Origin: Pseudomonas bohemica
Lineage (GTDB): Bacteria > Pseudomonadota > Gammaproteobacteria > Pseudomonadales > Pseudomonadaceae
Assembly: GCF_002934685.1 (NCBI RefSeq)
Contig: NZ_NKHL01000109.1
Span: 85,955 to 149,954, forward strand
Reading direction: 5' to 3'
Length of the DNA stretch: 64,000 nt
Part shown: positions 10,490 to 19,841 of the stretch, piece by piece
How the letters are laid out: each line of letters opens with the position of its first letter
How positions within the stretch are numbered: position 1 is the first letter of the stretch
Made by a program: the position numbers and the translations under genes
The notes under the pieces: model-generated
What the model saw: only the letters and a program-made list of their open reading frames with translations
What the model was told of the DNA's origin: nothing
Database searches by the model: none

Positions 10490-11839
10490 TCAGGAATGGC
10501 TGGGCGTGGCGTCGACCTCCGACACCGGCATGGCCCCAGGCTTTGGCGTGGTGCGCACGGTGAAGACCAGAATCGCGGCGATGATCGAGGTCGCGGTCAA
10601 ACCGTACAGACCGCCCTGAATCGAGCCGGTCTGCTGTTCGAGAATGCCGAAGGTGGTCGGCGCGACGAAGCCGCCGAGGTTGCCCACCGAGTTGATCAGG
10701 GCGATCACCCCTGCTGCGATGCGCGCATCCAGATAGCCTTGGGGAATCGGCCAGAACAGCGATGAAGCCGATTTGAAACCCATCGCTGCGAAACAGATGG
10801 CGACGAACGCGAACACCGGGCCACCGGTGGTGGACATGAACATTCCCGCGGCGGCGATCAACAGCGCCGCAGCCACCCAGGCTTGCTGATGCTTCCACTT
10901 GGCCGACAGCGCGGCGAAGCCGTACATGCAGACAATGGCGATGAACCACGGGATCGAGTTGTACAGGCCGACCTGGAAGTCGCTCAGATCGCCCATCTTC
11001 TTGATGATGCTCGGCAGCCAGAAAGTCGCGGCGTAGATCGTCAGCTGGATGAAGAAGTACATCACGCAGAACAGGATGATCTGCGGGTCCTTGAGCAGCT
11101 TGCCAGTGGACAGTTTCACCGGGTTCGCCGCTTCACGGGCGCGCTGTTCGGCGTCGATGGTGTTGACCAGCGCGTCCTTCTCGGCCGCAGTCAGCCACTT
11201 GGCGTCATGGGGTTTGGAGTCCAGCCAGAACCAGACGAAGAAGCACAGGCCCACCGAGAGCATGCCTTCGATGAGGTACATCCACTGCCAGCCGTGCAAC
11301 CCCAGCCCTTCGATTTGCAGGAGCATGCCGGAGAGGGGGCCGCAGATCAGCGAAGCAAAGGCCGAACCGCTGAGAAAGATGGCAATGGCCTTGCCGCGTT
11401 CGACCCCTGGCAACCAGCGGGTGAAGTAATAGATCACGCCCGGAAAGAAACCGGCTTCGGCCACACCCAGCAAAAAACGCAGGATATAGAAGTGGGTTTC
11501 GGTCTGGATGAACGCCATGCCAGCCGCCACCAAGCCCCAGGTCAGCATGATCCGGGTCAGCCAGATGCGCGCGCCGACTTTCTGCAGGAGGATGTTGGAG
11601 GGTACTTCGAACAGCGCATAAGCAATGAAGAACAGGCCAGCGCCAAAGCCGTAGGCGGCAGCGCCGATGCCCAGGTCATGTTCCATGTGACTCCGTACGA
11701 AGCCGATGTTGACCCGGTCGATGTAGTTGACGATGAACATGACGACGAATAGCGGCAGGATATGACGTTTGACTTTGGAAACCGCCGACTGCAAGACGGA
11801 GTCGGTCGCGTCATCCACTCGTGAAGAGGGTGTGTTCAC
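10490..11839 (-). CDS. gudP: MFS transporter, probable D-glucarate permease (ACS family), 449 aa
   Basis: Twelve-helix major facilitator protein of the anion:cation symporter family, marked by VNYIDRVNIGF in TM1 and a large central loop. Its position directly before gudD and divergent from a FadR-type regulator points to glucarate/galactarate uptake. Start ATG at 11839; upstream is the 340-nt divergent control region with a perfect CTTGTCTGACAAG palindrome. Confidence 0.88.
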   Translation of the reverse strand: MNTPSSRVDDATDSVLQSAVSKVKRHILPLFVVMFIVNYIDRVNIGFVRSHMEHDLGIGAAAYGFGAGLFFIAYALFEVPSNILLQKVGARIWLTRIMLTWGLVAAGMAFIQTETHFYILRFLLGVAEAGFFPGVIYYFTRWLPGVERGKAIAIFLSGSAFASLICGPLSGMLLQIEGLGLHGWQWMYLIEGMLSVGLCFFVWFWLDSKPHDAKWLTAAEKDALVNTIDAEQRAREAANPVKLSTGKLLKDPQIILFCVMYFFIQLTIYAATFWLPSIIKKMGDLSDFQVGLYNSIPWFIAIVCMYGFAALSAKWKHQQAWVAAALLIAAAGMFMSTTGGPVFAFVAICFAAMGFKSASSLFWPIPQGYLDARIAAGVIALINSVGNLGGFVAPTTFGILEQQTGSIQGGLYGLTATSIIAAILVFTVRTTPKPGAMPVSEVDATPSHS

Positions 11840-11993
11840 TCTGATTAACTCCCACTGATTATTTTTATGCGGGTTGTCGCTTATCCATGTAACAAGGTGT
11901 GTGCGCCTTGTTGTTAGTCATCATACAAGTAAGGAGGATCTCCGCAAGCGGTTTTACAGGGGTTGTGGGAATTATTTCAGCGCAGTACTCTAG

Positions 11994-12006
11994 CTTGTCT
12001 GACAAG
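11994..12006. promoter_or_regulatory. Probable FadR/GntR-type operator in the gudP/regulator control region
   Basis: CTTGTCTGACAAG is a perfect palindrome around a single central base. It lies in the 342-nt non-coding gap (11840-12181) between the divergent gudP and the FadR-type regulator. FadR-subgroup regulators commonly bind short TTGT...ACAA palindromes, so this is the best operator candidate for gud control. Nothing else was recognised in the gap. Confidence 0.6.
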
Positions 12007-12181
12007 TTGGATGAGTGCTGCCGAGACCTGCGTATTCTGGCTTTACGCGGGTTTCGGGCAGGCACCAAGGCCGGTTTAATTCAGCCAGGCGAGCTTGTCC
12101 TGCATTGTCTCTGCAAAAAAATACAAGTGTGGCTGGGTCAAGGTCCGGTCATTTCAACGCAACTGTTCGGACAACCCGCCC

Positions 12182-12895
12182 ATGCAAACGCCTACTCCTA
12201 CGATCCCCAAGCGCCGACAGCACAACCTGGCGACCGATCTGGTCACCGACCTGAGCCAACGGATTCTCATGGGGTCCATCGCGCCCGGTGAGAAGCTGCC
12301 TTCGGAAAGCGAAATCGTCCGTCAACACGGGGTAAGCCGCACGGTGGTGCGTGAGGCGATTTCCAAGTTGCAGGCGTCCGGGCTGGTGGAGACCCATCAG
12401 GGCAAGGGCACATTCGTGTTGCAACGCTCGGAACACAGCGGCCTGCACCTGAATGTCGAGACAGCCTTCAGCGTGCGCCACATCATCGAACTGCGCATGG
12501 GCCTCGAAATCCAGGCCGTGGCCCTGGCGGCACAGCGACGCACCCCGGCGCAACTGGCGGCGATGCGTGTCGCGCTTGATGATTACCAAGACCTGCTGGC
12601 CAAGGAAGACAGCTGCGTAGAGGCCGACCGGCGCTTCCATCTGCTGATCGCCGAGGCGACCGGCAATCCGTATTTTTTCGAGATTCTGCACAACCTGGGC
12701 AACGCAGTGATTCCCCGAAGCCGCATCGCTTCGGCTGAAAGGGCGGGTGCGAGCCTGACCCATCACGCCTATCTGGCGAATCTGGAGCACGAAGCGATTC
12801 TCGCCGCGATCCGACGCCAGGACCCGGACGCGGCGAGGGCGGCGATGTGGACGCATTTGAGCAACAGTCGCGAGCGGCTGGCGCCCGTGGAGTGA
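12182..12895 (+). CDS. FadR/GntR-family transcription regulator (probable gud regulator), 237 aa
   Basis: N-terminal GntR winged helix (residues 10-75: LPSESEIVRQHGVSRTVVREAISKL in the middle) and a C-terminal all-helical FCD ligand domain with the metal/ligand residues Asp, His and His in EADRRFHLLI, HHAYLANLEHEAIL. The ATG at 12182 is chosen because it begins just before the winged helix; an upstream TTG in the same frame (12095) would add 29 unrelated residues. The ribosome site is weak. Divergent from gudP-gudD, which it most likely represses in the absence of a sugar diacid. Confidence 0.88.
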   Translation: MQTPTPTIPKRRQHNLATDLVTDLSQRILMGSIAPGEKLPSESEIVRQHGVSRTVVREAISKLQASGLVETHQGKGTFVLQRSEHSGLHLNVETAFSVRHIIELRMGLEIQAVALAAQRRTPAQLAAMRVALDDYQDLLAKEDSCVEADRRFHLLIAEATGNPYFFEILHNLGNAVIPRSRIASAERAGASLTHHAYLANLEHEAILAAIRRQDPDAARAAMWTHLSNSRERLAPVE

Positions 12896-12910
12896 GCGTG
12901 TCTTCGCAGG

Positions 12911-14077
12911 TCACTGCGGCGTGCGCAAAACCCCCACCATCACCCCCATCTGCCAATCGAAATACGGATTGAACGTCAGCCGCGCGAACACCTTGCCTGG
13001 CTCGCGGTGCCCCCAGTCCGAATACCACACCGGCTCGCCACTCAGGCACTTGTGCATGTCTTCCGCTGTTTGGCCGTTCCAGCAAATGCGCTGGTTGCCG
13101 TCCCTGCCATACAGGCGGTTATTGGGCGAGAACATCAGGCCCATGTGGGAGAACTGGGCGATGCGGTATTCCGGCAGGTAGTCGTTGCGCACCAGCACCC
13201 GCGACGTCTTGGCGGCCGGCGCCGGTTCGTCGCCGTACCAGATCAGGCGGCTGTCCGGATGGCTGAAACGTGTATTGAAATTTTCCAATACATAGGCGGT
13301 ATCGAGCACCGAGTCATGCTGGGTGATGGCGACGAATACCGGCTTGCCATAGGGCCGGTCGTTGATATGGCTCTGCGCCGACAGCGCGCTGCGATAGAAC
13401 TGGGCAAAGCCGTTGGTGGGCACATTGAGATAGCGCACCGGCGTCTGCATCGGACGCACGCCATCCTCGGGTTTGGCCAGCCACGGTCGAAACCAGCCGA
13501 TGTACTGTGTCACCCAAGCGTAGGTGTTGGACGGACGAAAGGCTGGAGAAAACAGCACCAATCCGGCGATTTCTGGATGTTCATAGGCGTAGTCCAGTAC
13601 CAGATTGGCTCCGGTCGAGAAGCCGACCAGATACACCGTCGGCACCTCGCGTTGCAACACCCGGGTCTGCTCGCGCACCACTTGTTGCCACTGTTTGAGC
13701 GTGACAGCGAGCATGTCCGCGGGCTTGCTGCCATGGCCGGGCAGCAGCACCGTGCGCACCAGAAACCCCTCATCCGCCAGCTTCTGCCCGACATCGTTGA
13801 ACGACCACGGCGAATCCTCTAGCCCGTGCACCAGCAAAATCCCGCGCTTGGGTACGCCAGCGGGACGCCACTCATGGGGCGCATTCCACTCAAGCTCGGC
13901 GGCGTGGTCATCGGTCTGAAAGGCGCGGTTCTGCTGCATCCAGGCAAGGGTCTGCTGGCGATACTCGGCAAAACTCGTCTGCCCCAGCGGCACATCACTG
14001 GAGGCGCAGGCTTGCACGTCAGGAAGGGCAGGAGCAGGGCGAGGCGGTGTAGGGGCAAGTGCGCTTTCTCTCGGCAT
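12911..14077 (-). CDS. Alpha/beta hydrolase, 388 aa; possible frameshifted lipoprotein signal
   Basis: Serine hydrolase fold: oxyanion region LLVHGLEDSPW, nucleophile elbow GFSTG (Ser about residue 153), acid in TQHDSVLD and His in QFSHMGLM. The predicted N-terminus is Pro-rich and shows no signal peptide. In the neighbouring frame, however, the same DNA encodes LALLLPFLTC, a lipoprotein-like hydrophobic core, and the main frame resumes with ACASSD. A small indel at about 14009-14016 may therefore have separated the gene from its export signal. Without it the enzyme would be cytoplasmic. It resembles monoacylglycerol-lipase-like enzymes; substrate unknown. Confidence 0.8.
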   Translation of the reverse strand: MPRESALAPTPPRPAPALPDVQACASSDVPLGQTSFAEYRQQTLAWMQQNRAFQTDDHAAELEWNAPHEWRPAGVPKRGILLVHGLEDSPWSFNDVGQKLADEGFLVRTVLLPGHGSKPADMLAVTLKQWQQVVREQTRVLQREVPTVYLVGFSTGANLVLDYAYEHPEIAGLVLFSPAFRPSNTYAWVTQYIGWFRPWLAKPEDGVRPMQTPVRYLNVPTNGFAQFYRSALSAQSHINDRPYGKPVFVAITQHDSVLDTAYVLENFNTRFSHPDSRLIWYGDEPAPAAKTSRVLVRNDYLPEYRIAQFSHMGLMFSPNNRLYGRDGNQRICWNGQTAEDMHKCLSGEPVWYSDWGHREPGKVFARLTFNPYFDWQMGVMVGVLRTPQ

Positions 14078-14246
14078 TCTTCAGGGGACGCAGGGCACTG
14101 TGCCATGCCGCTGGCGCCTTGGGTATCCGTGTCTGCCGATTGTCATGCAGGAACTGGCGGCGAAAATCAGGCAGACTCCCACCACCCATAAAAACAATTC
14201 GTGATGTGTATGAACCTTCAACCGCTTCGCTCACCGGACATGCCCC

Positions 14247-15338
14247 ATGTTTGCCCTTGATCACGCGCTGGCCCAAGACATCGTCGATCGGGCGATGGCG
14301 ATTCTGCCGTGCAACGTCAATGTGATGGATTACCTGGGCATCATCATTGGCAGCGGCGAGGCAGAGCGTCTCTATACCCGGCATGAGGGGGCGCAACTGG
14401 TGCTGGCCAACAGTCGCGTCGTGGAGATCGATTCGCATACCGCCAAGCAGCTCGATGGCGTGCGACCTGGGGTGAATCTGCCGTTGATGCTGGATCGCAA
14501 ACTGGTCGGGGTCCTGGGCATCACGGGCGAGCCGGATCAGGTCAGGGTGTATGCGGAGCTGGTGAAGATGACCGCCGAAATGCTGATGGAGCATCGCAGG
14601 CAGCAGGCCGACCAGCAGTGGCGGCATCAGCGCAGTGAGGATCTGCTGTCGCGTCTGTTGCTGGGTGACAGCGTCGGGCATTTGCTCGATGAGGCCGAGC
14701 AGCTGGGGTTGCAGCCGCAGTTGCCGCGGCAGGCGGTGTTGATCGAGCTTCCAGCCGACGCTGATTACGCCGGGCACATTGCCGCGTGGCTCAACGGACG
14801 CTATGCCAATAGCTGGTGCGTGTCGTGCGAGCCGAGTCTGGTCTACTGGTGCCGCGCCGCTGGCAAGGAGCGCGACGATGCCTTGCTGCTGGAGCAGTTC
14901 GATGAGCAAGGCTGGCCGGCGTCGCGCATGGCGACGGTCGAGCCTTCCTCGGACCTGGCCTCGTTGCGCGAGGCCTGCTCAGCAGCGCGGGATCTGCTCG
15001 ATTACGCTCGCCACATCCAGCCGCAACAGCGTTTGCTGCGCCTGGCGAGTCATCGTCTGGAGGTGCTGTTCTGGCGCAATCGCCACGACTGGCTGGCCGA
15101 GGGCGTGGCCGAACCGGTGATGCGCCTGCAGGGTAACGGCCAGCTGCTTGACACCCTGCGCGCGTGGTTCGACTACAGCGGTGAAAGCCAGGCCTGCGCC
15201 GATGCCCTCGGGATACATCGCAACAGCTTGCGTTATCGGCTGGAGAAGATTGCCGAGGTCAGCGGCTGTGATCCGTATCGGACTGATGATCTGCTGAAGT
15301 TGTATCTGGGGATGCAGATGGTGCCGCGATCTCAGTAA
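14247..15338 (+). CDS. cdaR: CdaR/PucR-type sugar diacid regulator, 363 aa
   Basis: Transcription activator for sugar-diacid use. N-terminal diacid-recognition domain (residues 1-130; ALAQDIVDRAMAILPCNVNV and GVLGITGEPDQV are typical), a central GGDEF-like fold, and a C-terminal PucR helix-turn-helix with ADALGIHRNSLRYRLEKI. The ATG at 14247 has only a weak ribosome site (CGGA). It sits between the gud genes and a glycerate kinase gene, the usual target of CdaR (SdaR) in other bacteria, which supports the name. Confidence 0.87.
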   Translation: MFALDHALAQDIVDRAMAILPCNVNVMDYLGIIIGSGEAERLYTRHEGAQLVLANSRVVEIDSHTAKQLDGVRPGVNLPLMLDRKLVGVLGITGEPDQVRVYAELVKMTAEMLMEHRRQQADQQWRHQRSEDLLSRLLLGDSVGHLLDEAEQLGLQPQLPRQAVLIELPADADYAGHIAAWLNGRYANSWCVSCEPSLVYWCRAAGKERDDALLLEQFDEQGWPASRMATVEPSSDLASLREACSAARDLLDYARHIQPQQRLLRLASHRLEVLFWRNRHDWLAEGVAEPVMRLQGNGQLLDTLRAWFDYSGESQACADALGIHRNSLRYRLEKIAEVSGCDPYRTDDLLKLYLGMQMVPRSQ

Positions 15339-15367
15339 GGCCTGGAGCTATCCCGGAGGGTGATGAC

Positions 15368-15435
15368 AACGACGCCGAAAGTCGCAGTCCGGCCTACTTA
15401 CGGTAGCAGGCCGAACTGCGACTTTCGGCGTCGTT
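15368..15435. repeat. Long near-perfect hairpin, 68 nt
   Basis: Arms at 15368-15388 and 15415-15435 are exact reverse complements over 21 bases; inside them CGGCCT and AGGCCG pair again around a small loop. No T-run follows. It lies between the convergent cdaR gene and a diguanylate cyclase remnant and probably ends transcription from both sides, or is one of the genome's dispersed palindromes. Confidence 0.75.
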
Positions 15436-15453
15436 CCCAAGCGACACAACACG

Positions 15454-15804
15454 CTACAAATCCATCGGCTCAACCACCTTGACCCGCCCGCGCAGCCGTT
15501 TGGCGCGGTACAGCGCCTTGTCCACCGAGCGCAGCAGGGCTTCGAAATCCTCCCGGCTATTCATGGCCGAGGTTTGCGCCAGCCCTGCACTGAAATCGAT
15601 TAGAAACGGCAGATTTGATTCTCCAGCCGCATGAACCAGGGCATCGCGCAGGTATTTGAGGAAGGCCTGGGCCTGGTGCACATCGGTGCCGGGGAACACC
15701 AGCAGAAATTCCTCGCCGCCCCAGCGCACGAACACCTCCTCCTTGCGCATGAGCCGGGTCACGGTACTGGCGAAGGACAGGCACGGTTGCAGCAGCGCTG
15801 TCAC
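15454..15804 (-). pseudogene. Diguanylate cyclase remnant (C-terminal half of GGDEF domain)
   Basis: The frame encodes the second half of a GGDEF domain: RWGGEEFLLVFPGT (the signature), IDFSAGLAQTS and DKALYRAKRLRGR. The first half of the domain (the DIDHFK metal region) and any sensor part are missing, and no frame upstream to 15950 restores them. The apparent 116-residue protein would lack the metal and base contacts needed for cyclic-di-GMP synthesis. I therefore read it as a decayed fragment. Confidence 0.7.
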
Positions 15805-16038
15805 CAGGCATCGCCAGAGTTCTCAAGAAAGTAGTGGCTATATAGCGTCATATTCGCCAGAGCCTGTGGCTGGTCATCGGTGACGCTTAAGACGGTATAG
15901 AAAACAACCGGCCGATCGTCGACGTTCCGGCATTTTTTGTTCGGATGACCAATGCTGGCGTCTGCAGCATTGTGCGAAGGTCAGGCGGAAAATCCCGGCA
16001 GTCGTGAGAAGATCGCGACCATCGACAAGGAGAACAAC

Positions 16039-17175
16039 ATGAAAATCGTCATCGCCCCGGATTCGTTCAAGGACAGCCTCAGCGCGCAAGGTGTGGCCCA
16101 GGCGGTCGCCAGCGGCCTGCGCGAGGTCTGGCCCGACGCGCAGTTGGTCGAATGCCCGATGGCCGACGGCGGCGAGGGTACCATCGAAGCAGTGCTGGCG
16201 GCGTGTGGCGGGCAGTGGATGACCACCGATGTCAGCGGCCCGCTGGGGCAGCCGATCCAGGCGCAATGGGGCTGGCTGGCCGACACCCGCACCGCGATCA
16301 TCGAAATGGCCATGGCCAGCGGGTTGCAGATGCTGACCCTGGCCCAGCGCGACGCCACCGTCACCACTACATACGGCACCGGCCAGTTGATCGCCGCTGC
16401 CCTGGATGCCGGCGCGCAACGAGTGATCCTCGCCATCGGTGGCAGCGCCACCAATGATGCCGGCACCGGGATGCTCACGGCGTTGGGCGCGCGTTTTCTC
16501 GATGCTGACGATCAACCCCTGCCCCCCGGCGGCCTGGCCTTGCGCAAGCTGGCGCGCATCGAACTGGGATCACTGGACCCGCGCTTGAAGGATGTGCAGT
16601 TCGAAGTCGCGGCAGATGTCAATAATCCGCTGTGCGGGCCCAACGGGGCTTCGCATATCTTCGGCCCGCAAAAGGGCGCGTCTGCCGAGCAAGTGCTGGC
16701 GCTGGATGCAGCATTGGGGCATTTCGCCGAGCAGTCTGCCCAGGTACTGGGCAAGGATGAAAGTGAACATCCAGGCAGTGGCGCAGCAGGTGGCATGGGT
16801 TTCGCTGCCAAGGCCTACCTCAATGCATCGTTTCGTCCTGGCGTCGATGTCGTCGGGGACCTGACCGGGCTGGCTGAAGCACTGGAGCACGCCGACCTGG
16901 TGATCACCGGGGAAGGGCGGTTCGATGCCCAGACGTTGCGCGGCAAGACGCCCTTTGGCGTGGCGAAGCTCGCTCAGCGCCGGCACGTGCCGGTCATCGT
17001 GCTGGCCGGGACCCTGGGTGACGGCTATGCCGATCTCTACGCGCATGGCATCAGCGCTGCATTCGCCTTGACCAGCGGGCCGATGACCCTGGAGCAGGCC
17101 TGTGACAATGCCGCGACCTTGCTGCACGATCGGGCACGGGATCTGGCGCGGGTGTGGCAACTGGCGGCGCGATAG
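16039..17175 (+). CDS. Glycerate kinase (GarK/GlxK family), 378 aa
   Basis: Phosphorylates D-glycerate, the end of one sugar-diacid and glyoxylate route. Family marks: the start MKIVIAPDSFKDSLSA, the DGGEGT loop, GGSATNDAG (nucleotide site), GAAGGMGFA and TGEGRFDAQTLRGK. ATG 16039 has AAGGAGA at 6 nt; the open frame upstream to 15952 has no family homology. Whether it should be called garK or glxK is not clear, since in Pseudomonas glucarate normally goes to 2-ketoglutarate rather than glycerate. The CdaR-type gene upstream suggests co-regulation with diacids. Confidence 0.93.
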   Translation: MKIVIAPDSFKDSLSAQGVAQAVASGLREVWPDAQLVECPMADGGEGTIEAVLAACGGQWMTTDVSGPLGQPIQAQWGWLADTRTAIIEMAMASGLQMLTLAQRDATVTTTYGTGQLIAAALDAGAQRVILAIGGSATNDAGTGMLTALGARFLDADDQPLPPGGLALRKLARIELGSLDPRLKDVQFEVAADVNNPLCGPNGASHIFGPQKGASAEQVLALDAALGHFAEQSAQVLGKDESEHPGSGAAGGMGFAAKAYLNASFRPGVDVVGDLTGLAEALEHADLVITGEGRFDAQTLRGKTPFGVAKLAQRRHVPVIVLAGTLGDGYADLYAHGISAAFALTSGPMTLEQACDNAATLLHDRARDLARVWQLAAR

Positions 17176-17194
17176 GAAGGGTTTGGGCCGGCGC

Positions 17195-18724
17195 TCAGGC
17201 TGTCTTGAGCTGCAGTGCCGGAATCGGCTTGCGCATCAACGTACCCACCAGCAGCGCTGCGAACAGACCAACCAGACCCGCTACCCACAGCACCGACGCG
17301 AATCCTGTCACGAACGCCTGCTGCGCCAGCGGCTCGACCACGACTCGAGCGCTGGCGTCCAGCGATTGCAGGGCAGCGCTCATGTCACCGGCCACCACTC
17401 GCGAGGCGATGTATTGCGCCTGATCGAGCCACTCCGGGGCGACGCTTCGCAGGTTCAGGTCCAGCGCGTTCAATGTGTGACTGGCGAGCAGCGCGCCGTA
17501 AACCCCGACCGCGAGCATGATCGCGCTGAAGCGCATGGTGGTGCTCATCCCCGACGCCATGCCGGTGCGTTCACGAGGCACGCAGGCCATGATGTTCTTT
17601 TGCGTATCGCCGTTGAGCAGCCCGGCACCGGCGCCCGTGATCGCCATGGCCAGGGCAAAGGTCGGATAGCCGCCCATGGACGTCGCCCAGGCACACAGCA
17701 GATTACCCAAGCTCACCAGCGTCAGCCCCAGCGCCATCATCGCGGCTGGCGACAGCCTGCGCGACAGCCGCGGCCCGAGACGCGGACACAGCAGCATGGT
17801 GATGGCGAACGGCAGCATACCCAGCCCCGAGCCGATCGCGGTGAAGCCCAGACCGTTCTGTAGATAGAACGGCAACAGCGTCATCATCACCTGAGCGCAA
17901 CCGGCATAGGCGAATATCCCCAGCAGCGCACCGATGAAGCGAGCGTGTTTGAACAGGCGCATATCCACCATCGGCCGACGCTGCAACCGCTCGGCGACCA
18001 CGAACAGCCCCAGCAGCAACCCACCGCCCGTTAGTCTGGCGAAGGTCAACGGGTTGTCCCAGCCGATGCGGTTGGCTTCTATCAGGCCCCATATCAGGCT
18101 CGACAGGCTGGCGCTGAAAAACAGGCTGCCCAGCGGATCCAGACGCGCCGACTGTTCATTGCGCGATTCGCTGATGTGGCGCGTGACCATCGCCAGCAGC
18201 ATCAGGCCCACCGGCAGATTGAGGTAAAAAATCCAGCGCCAGCCGACCAGTTCGGCGATCAGGCCGCCAACGGTGGGTGCGGCGGTCATGGCCACCCCCA
18301 TGCAAGCGCCCCAGAAGGCCCAGGCCTTGGCCCGCTCCGCTTCGTCGTGGAAGACATGGCCTATGGTCGCCAGCGCGGAGGTCAGCAGCAGCGCCGCCCC
18401 TACGCCTTTGATGGCCCGGGCGACATCAAGAAACATAATGTCGGATGCCGCGCCACAGCCCAGCGACGCGAGAATGAACAGCGCCAGCCCCGTCAGCAGC
18501 ATCTTCTTGCGCCCGAAACGATCCGCCAGGCTGCCCGCGGGCAACAGCAGCGCGGCGAACGCCAGCATGTAGGCGCTGACCACCCATTCGATGTCGGCGA
18601 ACCCTGCACCCAGATCCCGGGCAATGCTCGGCAGGGTAACGGCGACAATGTTGGTGTCGAGCACGATCAGCGAGCACGCGCCGGAAGCGGTGAGCAAGGT
18701 CATGCGGGGGCTGGGGGACGGCAT
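17195..18724 (-). CDS. MFS multidrug-type exporter, DHA2 (14-TM) family, 509 aa
   Basis: Drug:H+ antiporter of the EmrB/QacA type: about 14 hydrophobic helices, motif A variant GSLADRFGRKKML after TM2, and motif C-like GPTVGG wording (APTVGGLIAELVGWRWIFYLNLPVG) in TM5-6. Divergent from a LysR regulator that very likely controls it. Substrate unknown; no membrane-fusion partner is next to it. Confidence 0.9.
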   Translation of the reverse strand: MPSPSPRMTLLTASGACSLIVLDTNIVAVTLPSIARDLGAGFADIEWVVSAYMLAFAALLLPAGSLADRFGRKKMLLTGLALFILASLGCGAASDIMFLDVARAIKGVGAALLLTSALATIGHVFHDEAERAKAWAFWGACMGVAMTAAPTVGGLIAELVGWRWIFYLNLPVGLMLLAMVTRHISESRNEQSARLDPLGSLFFSASLSSLIWGLIEANRIGWDNPLTFARLTGGGLLLGLFVVAERLQRRPMVDMRLFKHARFIGALLGIFAYAGCAQVMMTLLPFYLQNGLGFTAIGSGLGMLPFAITMLLCPRLGPRLSRRLSPAAMMALGLTLVSLGNLLCAWATSMGGYPTFALAMAITGAGAGLLNGDTQKNIMACVPRERTGMASGMSTTMRFSAIMLAVGVYGALLASHTLNALDLNLRSVAPEWLDQAQYIASRVVAGDMSAALQSLDASARVVVEPLAQQAFVTGFASVLWVAGLVGLFAALLVGTLMRKPIPALQLKTA

Positions 18725-18965
18725 CGCGTGGGCTCCGGCGTGTTAGGTAACGGCTAACGCAAGGTTGTATCGCTACCAGGCTTTGTGAGGTGGGCGTCAC
18801 GACAGTTCTATAGCAGTCCGGGCGCGCCGGTAGTGGTGTTCCCCGGGGCGCTGCCGCCGCGAGCCGGACTGCTGCAGACATTTCGACAAGGCGCAGCATA
18901 TCGCCGCATGGCTTATGCTTCGTTACCTGCCCAACGCAACTTCATTACCTATCAGGTAACGCACC

Positions 18966-19841
18966 ATGGAAATTCGTCACTTTCGCTATTTTCTCGCTGT
19001 CGCCAGGCACCGGCACTTCACCCGCGCCGCCGAGCAACTGGGCATCGCACCGCCGACCCTGACGCGGCAGATTCAGGATCTCGAAAGCGCGCTGGGCACG
19101 CGGTTGTTCGTGCGGGAACAGCGGGAAGTTCGCCTGACCGACGCCGGCCGTGCCTTGCAGATCGAAGCGGAACTGGCAGTACGTCAATTTGAAACCGCAC
19201 AGTACAACGTGCAGCGCGCCGGACGGGGCGAGGCAGGGAAGATCGAGTTGGGATACGTGGCGTCGGCGGTGTTTTCCGGCGTGTTGCAGCGTCAGGTCGG
19301 TGAATTCCGCCAGCGCCATCCCGATGTCGATTTCACCATCACCGAATACCTGATGCCGGCGTTGCCGCGCATGATCGAAGAGGGGCGTCTGGACGTAGGC
19401 TTCATTCGCTCACCGATGAACCTGCCGGAGTCGGTCAGCGCCGTGAAGCTGTTGACCGAAGGCTTTGCCCTGGCGCTGCCGGACAGCTCCTGGCTGTGTA
19501 AGCTCAAAGCTATCAATGCCGTGCACCTGCAAAACGAGACCTTCATCCTGCCCGAGCAGATTTCCGGCACCCTCGAAGTCGCCGCCCGAGGCGGATTTGC
19601 CCCAACCCTCGGGCCGCAGCCCGGCGGTCTGGTCTCGGTCATTGCGCTGGTGAGCCTGGGGCAGGGCGTTGCAGTGGTGCCGGAGTCAGTGGTCGAGCAT
19701 ATCAAGCTGCCCAACGTGCTTTACCGACGCATCGACGATTGCCAGCCCACCTCGTACCTGTCGCTGGTCCACCGCCGCTACGAGAAGGCTCCGGCAGTCA
19801 CGCGCTTCCTTGAGCACGTGAGAGCATCGCGGGAAACATGA
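18966..19841 (+). CDS. LysR-family transcription regulator, 291 aa
   Basis: N-terminal LysR helix-turn-helix (MEIRHFRYFLAVARH... AAEQLGIAPPTLTRQI, residues 1-60) and a periplasmic-binding-protein-like effector domain. The first ATG fits the family exactly. It is divergent from the DHA2 exporter gene with a 240-nt gap, a normal regulator-target arrangement. Its stop codon (19839-19841) is directly followed by the stop codon of the convergent antiporter gene. Confidence 0.92.
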   Translation: MEIRHFRYFLAVARHRHFTRAAEQLGIAPPTLTRQIQDLESALGTRLFVREQREVRLTDAGRALQIEAELAVRQFETAQYNVQRAGRGEAGKIELGYVASAVFSGVLQRQVGEFRQRHPDVDFTITEYLMPALPRMIEEGRLDVGFIRSPMNLPESVSAVKLLTEGFALALPDSSWLCKLKAINAVHLQNETFILPEQISGTLEVAARGGFAPTLGPQPGGLVSVIALVSLGQGVAVVPESVVEHIKLPNVLYRRIDDCQPTSYLSLVHRRYEKAPAVTRFLEHVRASRET

